From Defluviitaleaceae bacterium (GTDB lineage: Bacteria; Bacillota; Clostridia; Lachnospirales; WRAA01): a stretch of 16,608 nt of DNA. A program made the position numbers and the translations under genes. Shown here in pieces: positions 1-7,139 of the stretch. The stretch is taken from positions 1-16,608 of the forward strand of contig WRAA01000017.1 of the NCBI GenBank assembly GCA_009780445.1. Direction: 5' to 3'. Position 1 is the stretch's first letter, and each line of letters opens with the position of its first letter. The notes under the pieces were generated by a model, which searched no databases, had not been told where the DNA came from, and worked only from the letters and a program-made list of their open reading frames with translations.

Positions 1-506
1 CTCTCGATCTTCTCGGCCTTGGGCTTTAACGAACGCGCCAGGTCGTTAAAGTCTGCGTCAAACAGTATACAGCCGTGGTGCATTATGCGGCCGTTCTTCG
101 CCGCTTGCGCGTTCCCCGAAAACTTCCGCCCGTCTATCACAAGGTCGTTGCGCCCGCTGAACTCGGCGTTTATTCCAATACGGCGCAGATATCCGCGCAC
201 GGGCGCGGTGAATGCCGCATAACCGCCGAAGTCGCCTGCTCTGCCGTTGTTTATAATGGTGTAGTTTATGTTGCCAAGGTCGTGGAACACCGCCCCGCCG
301 CCCGACATACGGCGCACAACGTCTATATTGTTCGCCCGCACATAGTCCGCGTCGATCTCTTCCACGGCGTTTTGGTTATTGCCTATGATAACCGAGGGGC
401 CATTTCGCCACAGCATGATAAGCTCCGTATCCGTGCCTGTGAGAAGGTATTCCTCAAGCGCAAGGTTGAAGGCCGGATCCTGCGAGGTATTGTGAATAAG
501 GCGCAT
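1..506 (-). CDS. lplA: Lipoate-protein ligase A family protein (3' end cut by window edge)
   Basis: Read on the minus strand from ATG 506-504, 168 codons are present and no stop is reached before the window edge. The protein begins MRLIHNTSQDPAFNLALEEY and carries the LplA/LipL signature: RRMSGGGAVFHDLGNINYT (lipoyl/adenylate-binding loop) and GRKFSGNAQ, whose Lys is the conserved catalytic lysine, followed by an R-I-M-H-H-G-C-I-L-F segment. Family members attach lipoate, via lipoyl-AMP, to lysines of E2 and GcvH proteins in the cytosol. A ribosome site GGGAG lies 8 nt before the ATG (519-515), and a good promoter is at 541-569 on the same strand. Only the N-terminal catalytic part is visible, so LplA cannot be distinguished from LplJ or LipL-like enzymes. 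The function class is nearly certain; the symbol is a family label. Confidence 0.9.
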   Translation of the reverse strand, partial: MRLIHNTSQDPAFNLALEEYLLTGTDTELIMLWRNGPSVIIGNNQNAVEEIDADYVRANNIDVVRRMSGGGAVFHDLGNINYTIINNGRAGDFGGYAAFTAPVRGYLRRIGINAEFSGRNDLVIDGRKFSGNAQAAKNGRIMHHGCILFDADFNDLARSLKPKAEKIE

Positions 507-540
507 ATGCTTGTCTCCCGTCTACTGTTGAAGTACTTTA

Positions 541-569
541 GTTATAACACGCTGACAATGCCCCGTCAA
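541..569 (-). promoter_or_regulatory. SigA-type promoter for the lipoate ligase gene
   Basis: On the minus strand a -35 box TTGACG (569-564) and a -10 box TATAAC (546-541) are separated by 17 bp, giving a leader of about 28 nt before the ATG at 506. It is back-to-back with the plus-strand promoter at 591-620. Confidence 0.7.
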
Positions 570-590
570 CCTGCACGGCAAAAACTTATG

Positions 591-620
591 TTGACAAAGC
601 ATGTACAGAACTGTTAGAAT
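591..620 (+). promoter_or_regulatory. SigA-type promoter for the YibE/F gene
   Basis: A perfect -35 box TTGACA (591-596) and a -10 box TAGAAT (615-620) lie 18 bp apart, about 32 nt before the ATG at 653. With the minus-strand promoter at 541-569 it forms a compact divergent control region. Confidence 0.7.
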
Positions 621-652
621 GGTTGTAAACGTGGGCTGGGTGGTATATTCGC

Positions 653-1804
653 ATGACAAAGCTGACTTCTAATAAACACTCCGTTTTCTTCGTGTTAGTC
701 ACTTTGTTGATGCTCGCCATGGTTTGGTTCGGCTCCGTCACCCATATTGACTTCGGGCTTAACCAGAACCGCGGAGTTACCTTTCCCACGGGCAGGGTGC
801 TGGAGGTTGTTTCCGACCGGACTTCACTGTCCCCCCACGGCATTCGTATGGGGCGGCAGGATCTGCGCGTGGAACTGCTGACAGGGGAGAGCCGCGGCAG
901 GGTTGTAGAGGCGCAGAACACGCTGCTGATGGGTCATTCCGTCTTTGCGCAGGAGGGCGACCGCCTTGTTATCTACTTCGAGCAAGCTCCAAACACCGAC
1001 GATTATTTCGCCAGAGTACACAGCTATGAAAGGGCAACGGCTATCTACTTTGTTGTCCTTTTATTAATTGGCCTGTTGGCGGCCGTGTTTGGCAAATCAG
1101 GGCTTAAATCCGCCTTCGGCCTGGTGTTCACCTTTGTTGTTATAATATTCCTGCTGATACCGCTCATTACCATGGGCGCACCGCCGGCCCTGCTCACCTT
1201 CGGTCTTTCGCTCTGCATAGTGGCGGTTTCGCTCATCGCCATAATGGGGTTCGAGAAAAAAACATACATAAGCATCGCGGGAACGGCAATCGGTATCGTT
1301 GCCTATTCCTTGTTCTACATAATAATCAGTGGGCTGCTGCGCATAACGGGCTTAAATGTGGAGGCCGTGAGTACCCTTGTTGTCATCGACTTTAATGTGG
1401 CCATAGGCGAGCTGCTGTTCTGCGCGATATTGATTGCGTCTCTTGGGGCTGTCATGGATGTCGCCGTGTCGCTGGCCTCTGTTATATCGGAGATAAGCGC
1501 GGCGAATCCGCGGGCAGGGTTTAAGACTTTGTTCTCCTCTGGCATGAAGGTCGGCAAGGATATGATCGGATCATCAACAAACACCTTGATACTGGCGTTT
1601 ACCGGCACGTTCTTCATATCTCTGCTGCTGTTTCGCTTGAACAATTTCCAGTACGGTATGCTGATAAACCGTGTGGACATTGCCATAGAAGTTCTGCGCG
1701 CGGTGTCGGCCTCCGCGGCTATGATACTCTGCGCGCCCGCCACGGCCGTGATAGGGGCGTGGGTTTACGGCGGAAGGGCGCAGGGCAGGGCGAAGCCGAC
1801 ATAA
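653..1804 (+). CDS. YibE/F family multipass membrane protein
   Basis: A 383-residue protein of the YibE/F-like family, whose biochemical role is not established. It has an N-terminal anchor helix (about 11-28), an extracytoplasmic beta-rich segment (about 30-125) and then about seven hydrophobic helices between 130 and 370. Family hallmarks are clear: GAVMDVAVSLASVISEIS (265-282), the NP at 285-286, and SGMKVGKDMIGSSTNTLILAF (296-316 region). The length is normal for the single-polypeptide form. The chosen ATG is preceded by a modest GGGTGG (638-643) 9 nt upstream and lies a short distance after the promoter at 591-620. No terminator is seen before the next gene, which starts 68 nt downstream, so some read-through is possible. 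Substrate unknown; transport is sometimes proposed for the family. Confidence 0.88.
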   Translation: MTKLTSNKHSVFFVLVTLLMLAMVWFGSVTHIDFGLNQNRGVTFPTGRVLEVVSDRTSLSPHGIRMGRQDLRVELLTGESRGRVVEAQNTLLMGHSVFAQEGDRLVIYFEQAPNTDDYFARVHSYERATAIYFVVLLLIGLLAAVFGKSGLKSAFGLVFTFVVIIFLLIPLITMGAPPALLTFGLSLCIVAVSLIAIMGFEKKTYISIAGTAIGIVAYSLFYIIISGLLRITGLNVEAVSTLVVIDFNVAIGELLFCAILIASLGAVMDVAVSLASVISEISAANPRAGFKTLFSSGMKVGKDMIGSSTNTLILAFTGTFFISLLLFRLNNFQYGMLINRVDIAIEVLRAVSASAAMILCAPATAVIGAWVYGGRAQGRAKPT

Positions 1805-1820
1805 GTTACAACGGTATACG

Positions 1821-1849
1821 CTGCTTAGCAATACGGCAGTGAATATAAA
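1821..1849 (+). promoter_or_regulatory. Possible promoter of the secreted phosphoesterase gene
   Basis: In the 68-nt gap a -10-like TATAAA (1844-1849) follows a weak -35-like CTGCTT (1821-1826) at 17 bp. The murA promoter uses a similar TTGCTT. The weak -35 box keeps confidence low; read-through from the upstream gene is an alternative. Confidence 0.35.
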
Positions 1850-1872
1850 TTATTCTTAGAGGGGGAACAAGC

Positions 1873-4800
1873 ATGATGAGTAAGATAACATTACCACAAA
1901 GCGCAAAGCGCATCCTTGCTGTGCTGCTTGCATTGGTAATGGTGTTCACCGTACTGCCGTCGGCAGCTGTAGTTACCGCTGCGGAGGACGAGCCGGAGAT
2001 CGCAGAAGAGCAACCCGACGTTAGAGGGCAAAACTATAGAAACATCGCGCTAAACCCGGGCGCAACGGTGGAGGAGATGCGCTTTACGTGGCACTCCGGT
2101 TCGCCGACCGGCAGCATCAGGATCACCAACCTGGACGATGCCGGCTGGTATCGCGAGCTGACATCCGCGGCACAGCCGCTTGCGGTACACCAGGGCACAG
2201 GCCCGATGGGTACTGACACAGACATGTTCCCCGGCCGCCCGGGTTATACATACTATGTGCATCAGGCCGCGGTATACGACCTTGACCCGCAAACAAGCTA
2301 CAGCTATGTGATAATGTGGGACGGCGGCGAGTCCGAACCCAAGAGCTTCCGCACAGGCGGCAGTGAAACGTTCACATTCCTTGTGGCGGGCGACCCGCAG
2401 ATCGGCGTGGGCAACCAGAGCCTGGATCTTGACGGCGAAGGCTGGCTGAATACGCTGGAAGTCGCGCTTGCGGCATACCCCGACGCGGAGTTTGTGCTGT
2501 CTGTGGGCGACCAAATTCACACAACATCCGGAAACGCCGCCGTGTCTCAGGCGCGCCACGACTGGATGTTCGGGCTTAGCCAATTGCAGAGCCTTCCGCT
2601 TCTGCCGGTAGTCGGCAACCACGACGGCGCGGGCTTGGGCAACACCAACAGCCGCATGTGGCCTCTGCACTACAACCTGCCGGACGACGCGGATAATGTG
2701 TTGCGCTTCAACTCACAGTTCTACACCCAGTTCGACTTCTGGGCGCGTTGGGGCAGTGTGATGTTCATAGTGCTGGACTCCAACACCACAACCTGGGTGA
2801 ACAGCATCGGCGGCCAGAGCCGGCTTGCGTTTATGGAAGAGGCCGTAGCCGCAAACTCCGACGCGCAATGGCTTGTCGTATCGTTCCACCACCCCCCGTA
2901 TTCCGTATACAGATCCACTAACGACCCCGACAAGGTGCAGGTTATCCAGAACTGGATACCCGAGTTTGAACGCCTGGGCGTGGACGCTGTTTTCGGCGGA
3001 CACTGCCACGTATTCAGCCGCACCCTGCAAATGGCCGCAAACGTTCCCCAGCCGGATCAACAATGGCTGACAGCCGGCGGCGAAATACGCGAGGACCTCA
3101 CTGGTATGCTGTACAATGCCGTTCTGGATCCCACGGGCATCGTGTACATGGCGTTTAATTCGGCAAGCGGCAGCGGCTACTACAACGTAACCCAAATGCC
3201 GCGCAGCTACATTGCGGCCTACAACCAGAACTTCCGCCGCAACTTCTCCGCAATAACCGTAACGCCGAACATCTTCGAAATAGCAACCTACCAAGTAAAC
3301 GACGACAACACACAGACCCTTCTGGACGTGTACACCCTCGTCCGCTCCGACAACGGAGAGGTGCCGGAGGGTTACACCTTCCGCACACTTGAACCCGACG
3401 TTCTCCAGAGAATCACCGAACCCGCGCCAAGCACCCGTATACTCCACGGCGCGGAAGCCACGGCGGAAGGCCTTGGCCTGCCCGAAACAGCCGGGCTTGA
3501 AACCACCCTGCTGAACAACGAAGGCGGCAACACCGTGACCATCCGCAACCCGGGCGGCCCCTACGGCAGGAATGTCCGTGCCATAACAGCCGCCGTAACC
3601 TGGGATGTGGAAGGCTCCGACTACGACCCCGAATACCTTGGCGAACAGAACTTCACAGTAACGGGAACAGTGGAAGCACTGCCGGCGTCGGTCATAAACC
3701 CGGACGATGTACCTCTGGAAGTGACCATCGAAGTGCATGTGTTCGCATACGGCGAAGGCCCGCCGCCTCTGCCGCCCACCATCCCCATTTCCGAGGCAAA
3801 CGCCGCCGAAATCGGCACCTCTGTGATGGTAGCCGGCTACATCATAGCTGTCGAGCGCGAGGACAGATTCATAATCCAAGACTCTACGTCCCCGTGGGGC
3901 GGCATCTTTGTTAATGCCGTGGAGCCCGCCGACCAATACTTCGGCCAGTGGGTCATCGTGGAAGGCACAAGAGATCTGCAATGGGCTCAGCCGTCCATAG
4001 GCACAGCAACCGTTACGGCTCACCCGGACGAAAGCTTGGTGCCGCTGACCCCGGTTCTGCTTACAATGACAGACCTTGCAAACACAGAGCCTTCACAGTG
4101 GAACTCCATGCTTGTGTCGTTCTACGCCAACATCGAGGCTCGTTACCCCGAAACAGATGTAGCCGTACACAACATCGGCGGCGAAGGTTCGTCAATGTCC
4201 ATGACCGTTGCTCTTCCGGAGGAGTTGGAGGACGGCGACCGCGTGAGAGTTGACCGCGCCGTTGTACACTGGAGAGCCGATCTTGAAGAAAACCGCCTGC
4301 ACACAAACTGGGGCGTAGGCGGTGTGGCACGCGCCTACGACGAACCTCTGACAGTGGCCGAGGCCAACATGCGCCCGACCGAAACAGAGGTGACTGTGCG
4401 CGGTATAGTTGTAAACTACTACGACACAAGCCCCGGCAACCGCAACTCCTTCCACATGCAAGACTATGACGCACGCACGCCCCTCTCCGGAATTCTCGTG
4501 CGCGGCCCGCTGGGCGTAGCCACCGACGAAGTTGTGGGCAGCGAAGTTATAGTCACAGGCATAAGGAACGGAGACCAGGCGGGAAGCGGGTTCGGCGAGA
4601 TCGAAAACATAACGATAACAGGCTCTGAAGCCATCGACATCCTAAACCCCGACGCGCCGCAGCCGCAGCCCGTTGTGGTGCCTACCCTGCTGGCCTTCAG
4701 AGGCGGAGCCTATAGATCCATGCTCGTTTCCATCGACCATGTGCAGCTTACCTCCGAACTTTTGTTCAGCGGCCCCGGCGGAGACCGCCCCAACTACCTG

Positions 4801-5022
4801 CTCTACCAGCCCGACGGCGCAGGAGCATACCACTTCGTAATAGCCTGCGGACTCGACGGCTGGCACGAGATGGCCGGAGTATATGAGGGCGCGGAGATCG
4901 AAGGCGGAGACTTTGTGCGGGTTAACCGCGCCGCCATCCACTGGTGGCAGGCGCGTAACGAAGTCCAGATACGCCTGTTAGACCCGGCGGCAGATATCGT
5001 TCTCTCTGCAGAAGCTCAATAA
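1873..5022 (+). CDS. Secreted purple-acid-phosphatase-like metallophosphoesterase with tandem OB-type modules
   Basis: A 1049-residue exported protein. Residues 1-37 form a signal peptide (basic start, long hydrophobic core, cut near AAEDE). Residues about 52-165 are a fibronectin-like PAP N-terminal domain. Residues about 166-400 are a calcineurin-like phosphoesterase with metal motifs GDPQ (173-176, Gln instead of the usual His), GDQIH (212-216), GNHD (248-251), HH (339-340) and GHCH (376-379). Residues about 520-625 look like a bacterial Ig-like (Big_4-type) domain (AVTWDVEGSDY, FTVTGTV). From about 636 to the end there are two copies of a two-part module resembling OB-fold/YhcR-type domains. 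No LPXTG or S-layer anchor is visible, so it is probably released or held by the C-terminal modules. AGAGGGGG lies just before the ATG pair at 1873/1876. Phosphatase or nucleotidase activity is inferred; the substrate is unknown. Confidence 0.85.
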   Translation: MMSKITLPQSAKRILAVLLALVMVFTVLPSAAVVTAAEDEPEIAEEQPDVRGQNYRNIALNPGATVEEMRFTWHSGSPTGSIRITNLDDAGWYRELTSAAQPLAVHQGTGPMGTDTDMFPGRPGYTYYVHQAAVYDLDPQTSYSYVIMWDGGESEPKSFRTGGSETFTFLVAGDPQIGVGNQSLDLDGEGWLNTLEVALAAYPDAEFVLSVGDQIHTTSGNAAVSQARHDWMFGLSQLQSLPLLPVVGNHDGAGLGNTNSRMWPLHYNLPDDADNVLRFNSQFYTQFDFWARWGSVMFIVLDSNTTTWVNSIGGQSRLAFMEEAVAANSDAQWLVVSFHHPPYSVYRSTNDPDKVQVIQNWIPEFERLGVDAVFGGHCHVFSRTLQMAANVPQPDQQWLTAGGEIREDLTGMLYNAVLDPTGIVYMAFNSASGSGYYNVTQMPRSYIAAYNQNFRRNFSAITVTPNIFEIATYQVNDDNTQTLLDVYTLVRSDNGEVPEGYTFRTLEPDVLQRITEPAPSTRILHGAEATAEGLGLPETAGLETTLLNNEGGNTVTIRNPGGPYGRNVRAITAAVTWDVEGSDYDPEYLGEQNFTVTGTVEALPASVINPDDVPLEVTIEVHVFAYGEGPPPLPPTIPISEANAAEIGTSVMVAGYIIAVEREDRFIIQDSTSPWGGIFVNAVEPADQYFGQWVIVEGTRDLQWAQPSIGTATVTAHPDESLVPLTPVLLTMTDLANTEPSQWNSMLVSFYANIEARYPETDVAVHNIGGEGSSMSMTVALPEELEDGDRVRVDRAVVHWRADLEENRLHTNWGVGGVARAYDEPLTVAEANMRPTETEVTVRGIVVNYYDTSPGNRNSFHMQDYDARTPLSGILVRGPLGVATDEVVGSEVIVTGIRNGDQAGSGFGEIENITITGSEAIDILNPDAPQPQPVVVPTLLAFRGGAYRSMLVSIDHVQLTSELLFSGPGGDRPNYLLYQPDGAGAYHFVIACGLDGWHEMAGVYEGAEIEGGDFVRVNRAAIHWWQARNEVQIRLLDPAADIVLSAEAQ

Positions 5023-5055
5023 GCCTAAATCAGTAACATACTCTACGACAACACC

Positions 5056-5222
5056 TAGGGCGTGTTTGAAAACCCCATTCTGGCGTATTTTCGGCAAATT
5101 TTCCGCCGTGCGTCGTCAGCTTCTACTTGCGAACCACAAGGGTTCGCGGCGTCGGCGCTTCCTAGCCCGACGAAAAATTGTGCTCAAAAATCCGCCAGAA
5201 GCGGGTTTTCAAACACGCCCTA
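5056..5222. repeat. Palindromic intergenic element, copy 1 (MITE-like)
   Basis: A 167-bp imperfect palindrome. The outer arms 5056-5075 and 5203-5222 are 20-bp perfect inverted repeats (reading TAGGGCGTGTTTGAAAACCC inward), continuing imperfectly as TTCTGGCG. A concentric inner hairpin GCGAACC (5129-5135) / GGTTCGC (5141-5147) sits at the centre. Both outer ends are TA, which could be a 2-bp target duplication. The core 5109-5166 aligns without gaps to the reverse complement of 9927-9984 (40 of 58 identical), so it is related to the second element. No coding capacity of note. A non-autonomous element or REP/BIME-like repeat is inferred; the mobilising enzyme is not in the window. Confidence 0.85.
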
Positions 5223-5265
5223 AATGGCGGCAAGGATAGAATTACTATCGCTTGCCGCCATTTTT
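5222..5265 (+). terminator. Strong intrinsic terminator between convergent genes
   Basis: AAATGGCGGCAAG (5222-5234) pairs with CTTGCCGCCATTT (5251-5263). An inner GATAG/CTATC stem (5235-5239 and 5245-5249) closes a 5-nt loop, and a T run follows. It ends transcription from the phosphoesterase gene. The stem could also work on the minus strand for the gene ending at 5294, but the T run there is short. Confidence 0.88.
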
Positions 5266-5293
5266 GGTGTTAATTTGCTATAGCGGAACTGCT

Positions 5294-5704
5294 TTATACC
5301 GCGATCTTGGCCAGGAGATCCGGCAAGCTGTAGGCAGTAACCTCACAGATGTCAAGCTCGTCACATATACGGTTCACCGTCTCCGGATCTATCTGGTATA
5401 TGTAGGATACATCACTGCGCGTATACACATACGGCGAACCGCACTCCACCTCCCGGTGGTAAAGCCCGCATATAAAGGACGAGCCGCCCGCCATAACGCG
5501 GAAGAAGTTGCCGCGCGTAATGCGCGAAATGTTATTTTCGCCCGCAATGCGCCGTACCTCCTCCGCGCTGATGTCCAGCACACGCGCCACGCTCTCATAG
5601 CTCATAACTCCCGAAGACTCCTTCACATACAGGTCAATCTCCCGGAGTTTCGGCACAATGCGCGATATATAGGTATGCAAGTAGCTGTCAGCCGATTTCA
5701 ACAA
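5294..5704 (-). CDS. Small protein with two HTH-like repeats, unknown function
   Basis: I do not recognise the family. The frame gives 136 residues from TTG at 5704, which lies 7 nt after a GGAGG core (5716-5712, within GGAGGGGG). The next codon, TTG at 5701, is also possible; starting earlier at 5722 would put the ribosome site inside the gene. The sequence shows two similar helical segments, about residues 35-60 (SYESVARVLDISAEEVRRI) and about 95-120 (TRSDVSYIYQIDPETVNRI). Each has the pattern of a helix-turn-helix (V-x5-I-x2-E-x-V-x-R-I), and they are separated by a stretch rich in Gly, Phe and Cys. No signal peptide or membrane helix. It lies alone on the minus strand, convergent with the phosphoesterase gene and divergent from murA. 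A small DNA-binding regulator is plausible but inferred. Confidence 0.7.
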   Translation of the reverse strand: MLKSADSYLHTYISRIVPKLREIDLYVKESSGVMSYESVARVLDISAEEVRRIAGENNISRITRGNFFRVMAGGSSFICGLYHREVECGSPYVYTRSDVSYIYQIDPETVNRICDELDICEVTAYSLPDLLAKIAV

Positions 5705-5798
5705 CGTTCCCCCTCCAGACAAATATCAACTGAATTCACTATACTACACAGCACGGCCAAGTTCCAGTTGTAATTAATGGATTGGGCGAAAATATCAC

Positions 5799-5827
5799 TT
5801 GCTTTATGTCATGGAAGTTGGTACAAT
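5799..5827 (+). promoter_or_regulatory. SigA-type promoter of the murA-topB operon
   Basis: A -35 box TTGCTT (5799-5804) and a -10 box TACAAT (5822-5827) are 17 bp apart, leaving a leader of roughly 42 nt to the murA ATG at 5876. Confidence 0.7.
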
Positions 5828-5875
5828 GCTACTTATAAAGCTGATGAAACTGACAGTTACTATCGGGAGGCACAG

Positions 5876-7138
5876 ATGGAGTGTATTGTAATAAACGGCG
5901 GCAGGCGCCTGGAAGGTGAGGTAAGCGTCAGCGGGGCGAAGAATGCCGCTGTAGCCATTATACCCGCGGCAATAGCCGCAAACGATATATGCGTTATCGA
6001 GAATCTGCCATACATAGAGGACGTGGACGGCCTCACAAAAGCAATGTCGCAGATAGGCGCGATATGCACCCTGCGCGACGACCATACGCTGGAGATAGAC
6101 AGCCGCAACATCAACCACTGCTGCGCCACATATGACAGCGTGCGCAAGATCCGCGCGTCCTACTACTTGCTGGGCGTGCTGCTTGGGCGTTTCGGCCGTG
6201 CGGAGGTTCCCCTGCCCGGGGGCTGCAACTTCGGCGTGCGGCCTATCGACCAGCACATAAAGGGTCTGACGGCCATGGGCGCGAAGGTGAACATAGAACA
6301 CGGCATCATCAAGGCGCGCGCAGACAGGCTTGTCGGCACCAATGTCTACCTGGACGTGGTGTCCGTCGGCGCGACCATCAACATAATGCTGGCCGCAATC
6401 TACGCCGAAGGCGTAACGGTTATCGAAAACGCGGCGAAGGAGCCGCACGTCGTTGACACCGCCAACTTCCTGAACATCCTGGGCGCGAAGGTGAAGGGCG
6501 CGGGAACCGACGTTATCCGCGTGACGGGCGTATCGGCCCTGCACGGCGGCACCTACACCATCATCCCGGACCAGATAGAGGCCGGCACCTACATGGTTGC
6601 GGCGGCCATCACCGGCGGGGATGTAACCGTACACAACATCATTCCCAAGCACATGGAATCAGTGATATCAAAGCTGGGCGAAATGAACTGCCGGATCTCC
6701 ACAGGCGCGGACTTTGTGCGCGTGCGCGGCAACGACAACCTCACCAGCGTGAACGTAAAGACCATGCCCTACCCCGGCTTTCCCACAGACCTCCAGCCGC
6801 AGATGACAGCCCTGCTCTGCAAGGCCAAGGGCACGGGCATTCTGACGGAAACCGTGTGGGAGAACCGCTTCCAATACATCAACGAGCTGAAACGCCTCGG
6901 GGCGAACATCAAGGTAGACGGACGCACCGCCGTGGTGTCGGGCGAAGCCGGCCTCACCGGCGCGCTTGTGAACGCCACAGACCTGCGCGCTGGCGCGGCC
7001 TTGGTTGTTGCCGCTCTGGCCGCCAAGGGGGAAACCGTGATAGGCAATGTGCGCTACATAGACCGCGGCTATGAGAGGATCGAGAACAAGCTTGGCTCTC
7101 TCGGCGCCGACATACAGCGTGTTGACCGTTTGGTGTAA
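5876..7138 (+). CDS. murA: UDP-N-acetylglucosamine 1-carboxyvinyltransferase
   Basis: A 420-residue protein, the normal MurA length. It transfers enolpyruvate from PEP to UDP-GlcNAc, the first committed step of peptidoglycan synthesis in the cytosol. The active-site residues fall where expected: Lys22-Asn23 in SGAKNAA, the PEP-binding Cys117 in LPGGCNFGVRP (the residue targeted by fosfomycin in this family), and Asp305 in FPTDLQPQ. The frame is open 33 codons further upstream, but the promoter at 5799-5827 lies inside that extension and GGGAGG (5865-5870) sits 5 nt before ATG 5876, so this start is preferred. topB follows after a single base, so the two are co-transcribed. Many Firmicutes have a second paralogue (murZ); the window cannot show which one this is. 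Confidence 0.97.
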   Translation: MECIVINGGRRLEGEVSVSGAKNAAVAIIPAAIAANDICVIENLPYIEDVDGLTKAMSQIGAICTLRDDHTLEIDSRNINHCCATYDSVRKIRASYYLLGVLLGRFGRAEVPLPGGCNFGVRPIDQHIKGLTAMGAKVNIEHGIIKARADRLVGTNVYLDVVSVGATINIMLAAIYAEGVTVIENAAKEPHVVDTANFLNILGAKVKGAGTDVIRVTGVSALHGGTYTIIPDQIEAGTYMVAAAITGGDVTVHNIIPKHMESVISKLGEMNCRISTGADFVRVRGNDNLTSVNVKTMPYPGFPTDLQPQMTALLCKAKGTGILTETVWENRFQYINELKRLGANIKVDGRTAVVSGEAGLTGALVNATDLRAGAALVVAALAAKGETVIGNVRYIDRGYERIENKLGSLGADIQRVDRLV

Positions 7139-7139
7139 G

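Noticed and set aside
75..617. A plus-strand open frame of 180 codons opposite the lipoate ligase gene
   Set aside because: The minus strand carries the RRMSGGGAVFHD and GRKFSGNAQ motifs with a promoter and ribosome site. The plus frame crosses both promoters and has no recognisable domain.
2713..4023. A long minus-strand open frame (436 codons) inside the phosphoesterase gene
   Set aside because: It lies wholly within a gene whose plus-strand protein has a signal peptide and all metal motifs. The translation is low-complexity (rich in Val, Gly, His, Cys) and matches nothing I recognise; it is a codon-bias shadow.
5056..5222. The palindrome as a CRISPR array or as a plain terminator
   Set aside because: There is no regular repeat-spacer periodicity, the T-run terminator lies just outside at 5222-5265, and the long concentric arms are related to a second copy at 9870-10039.
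5739..5765. A promoter for the small minus-strand gene (TATAGT at 5744-5739)
   Set aside because: The -10-like box is acceptable, but no -35 box at 16-18 bp matches more than about three consensus bases, so it is not listed as a feature.
5777..5875. A 33-codon upstream extension of murA
   Set aside because: It contains the murA promoter (5799-5827), has no family similarity, and ATG 5876 has GGGAGG 5 nt upstream.
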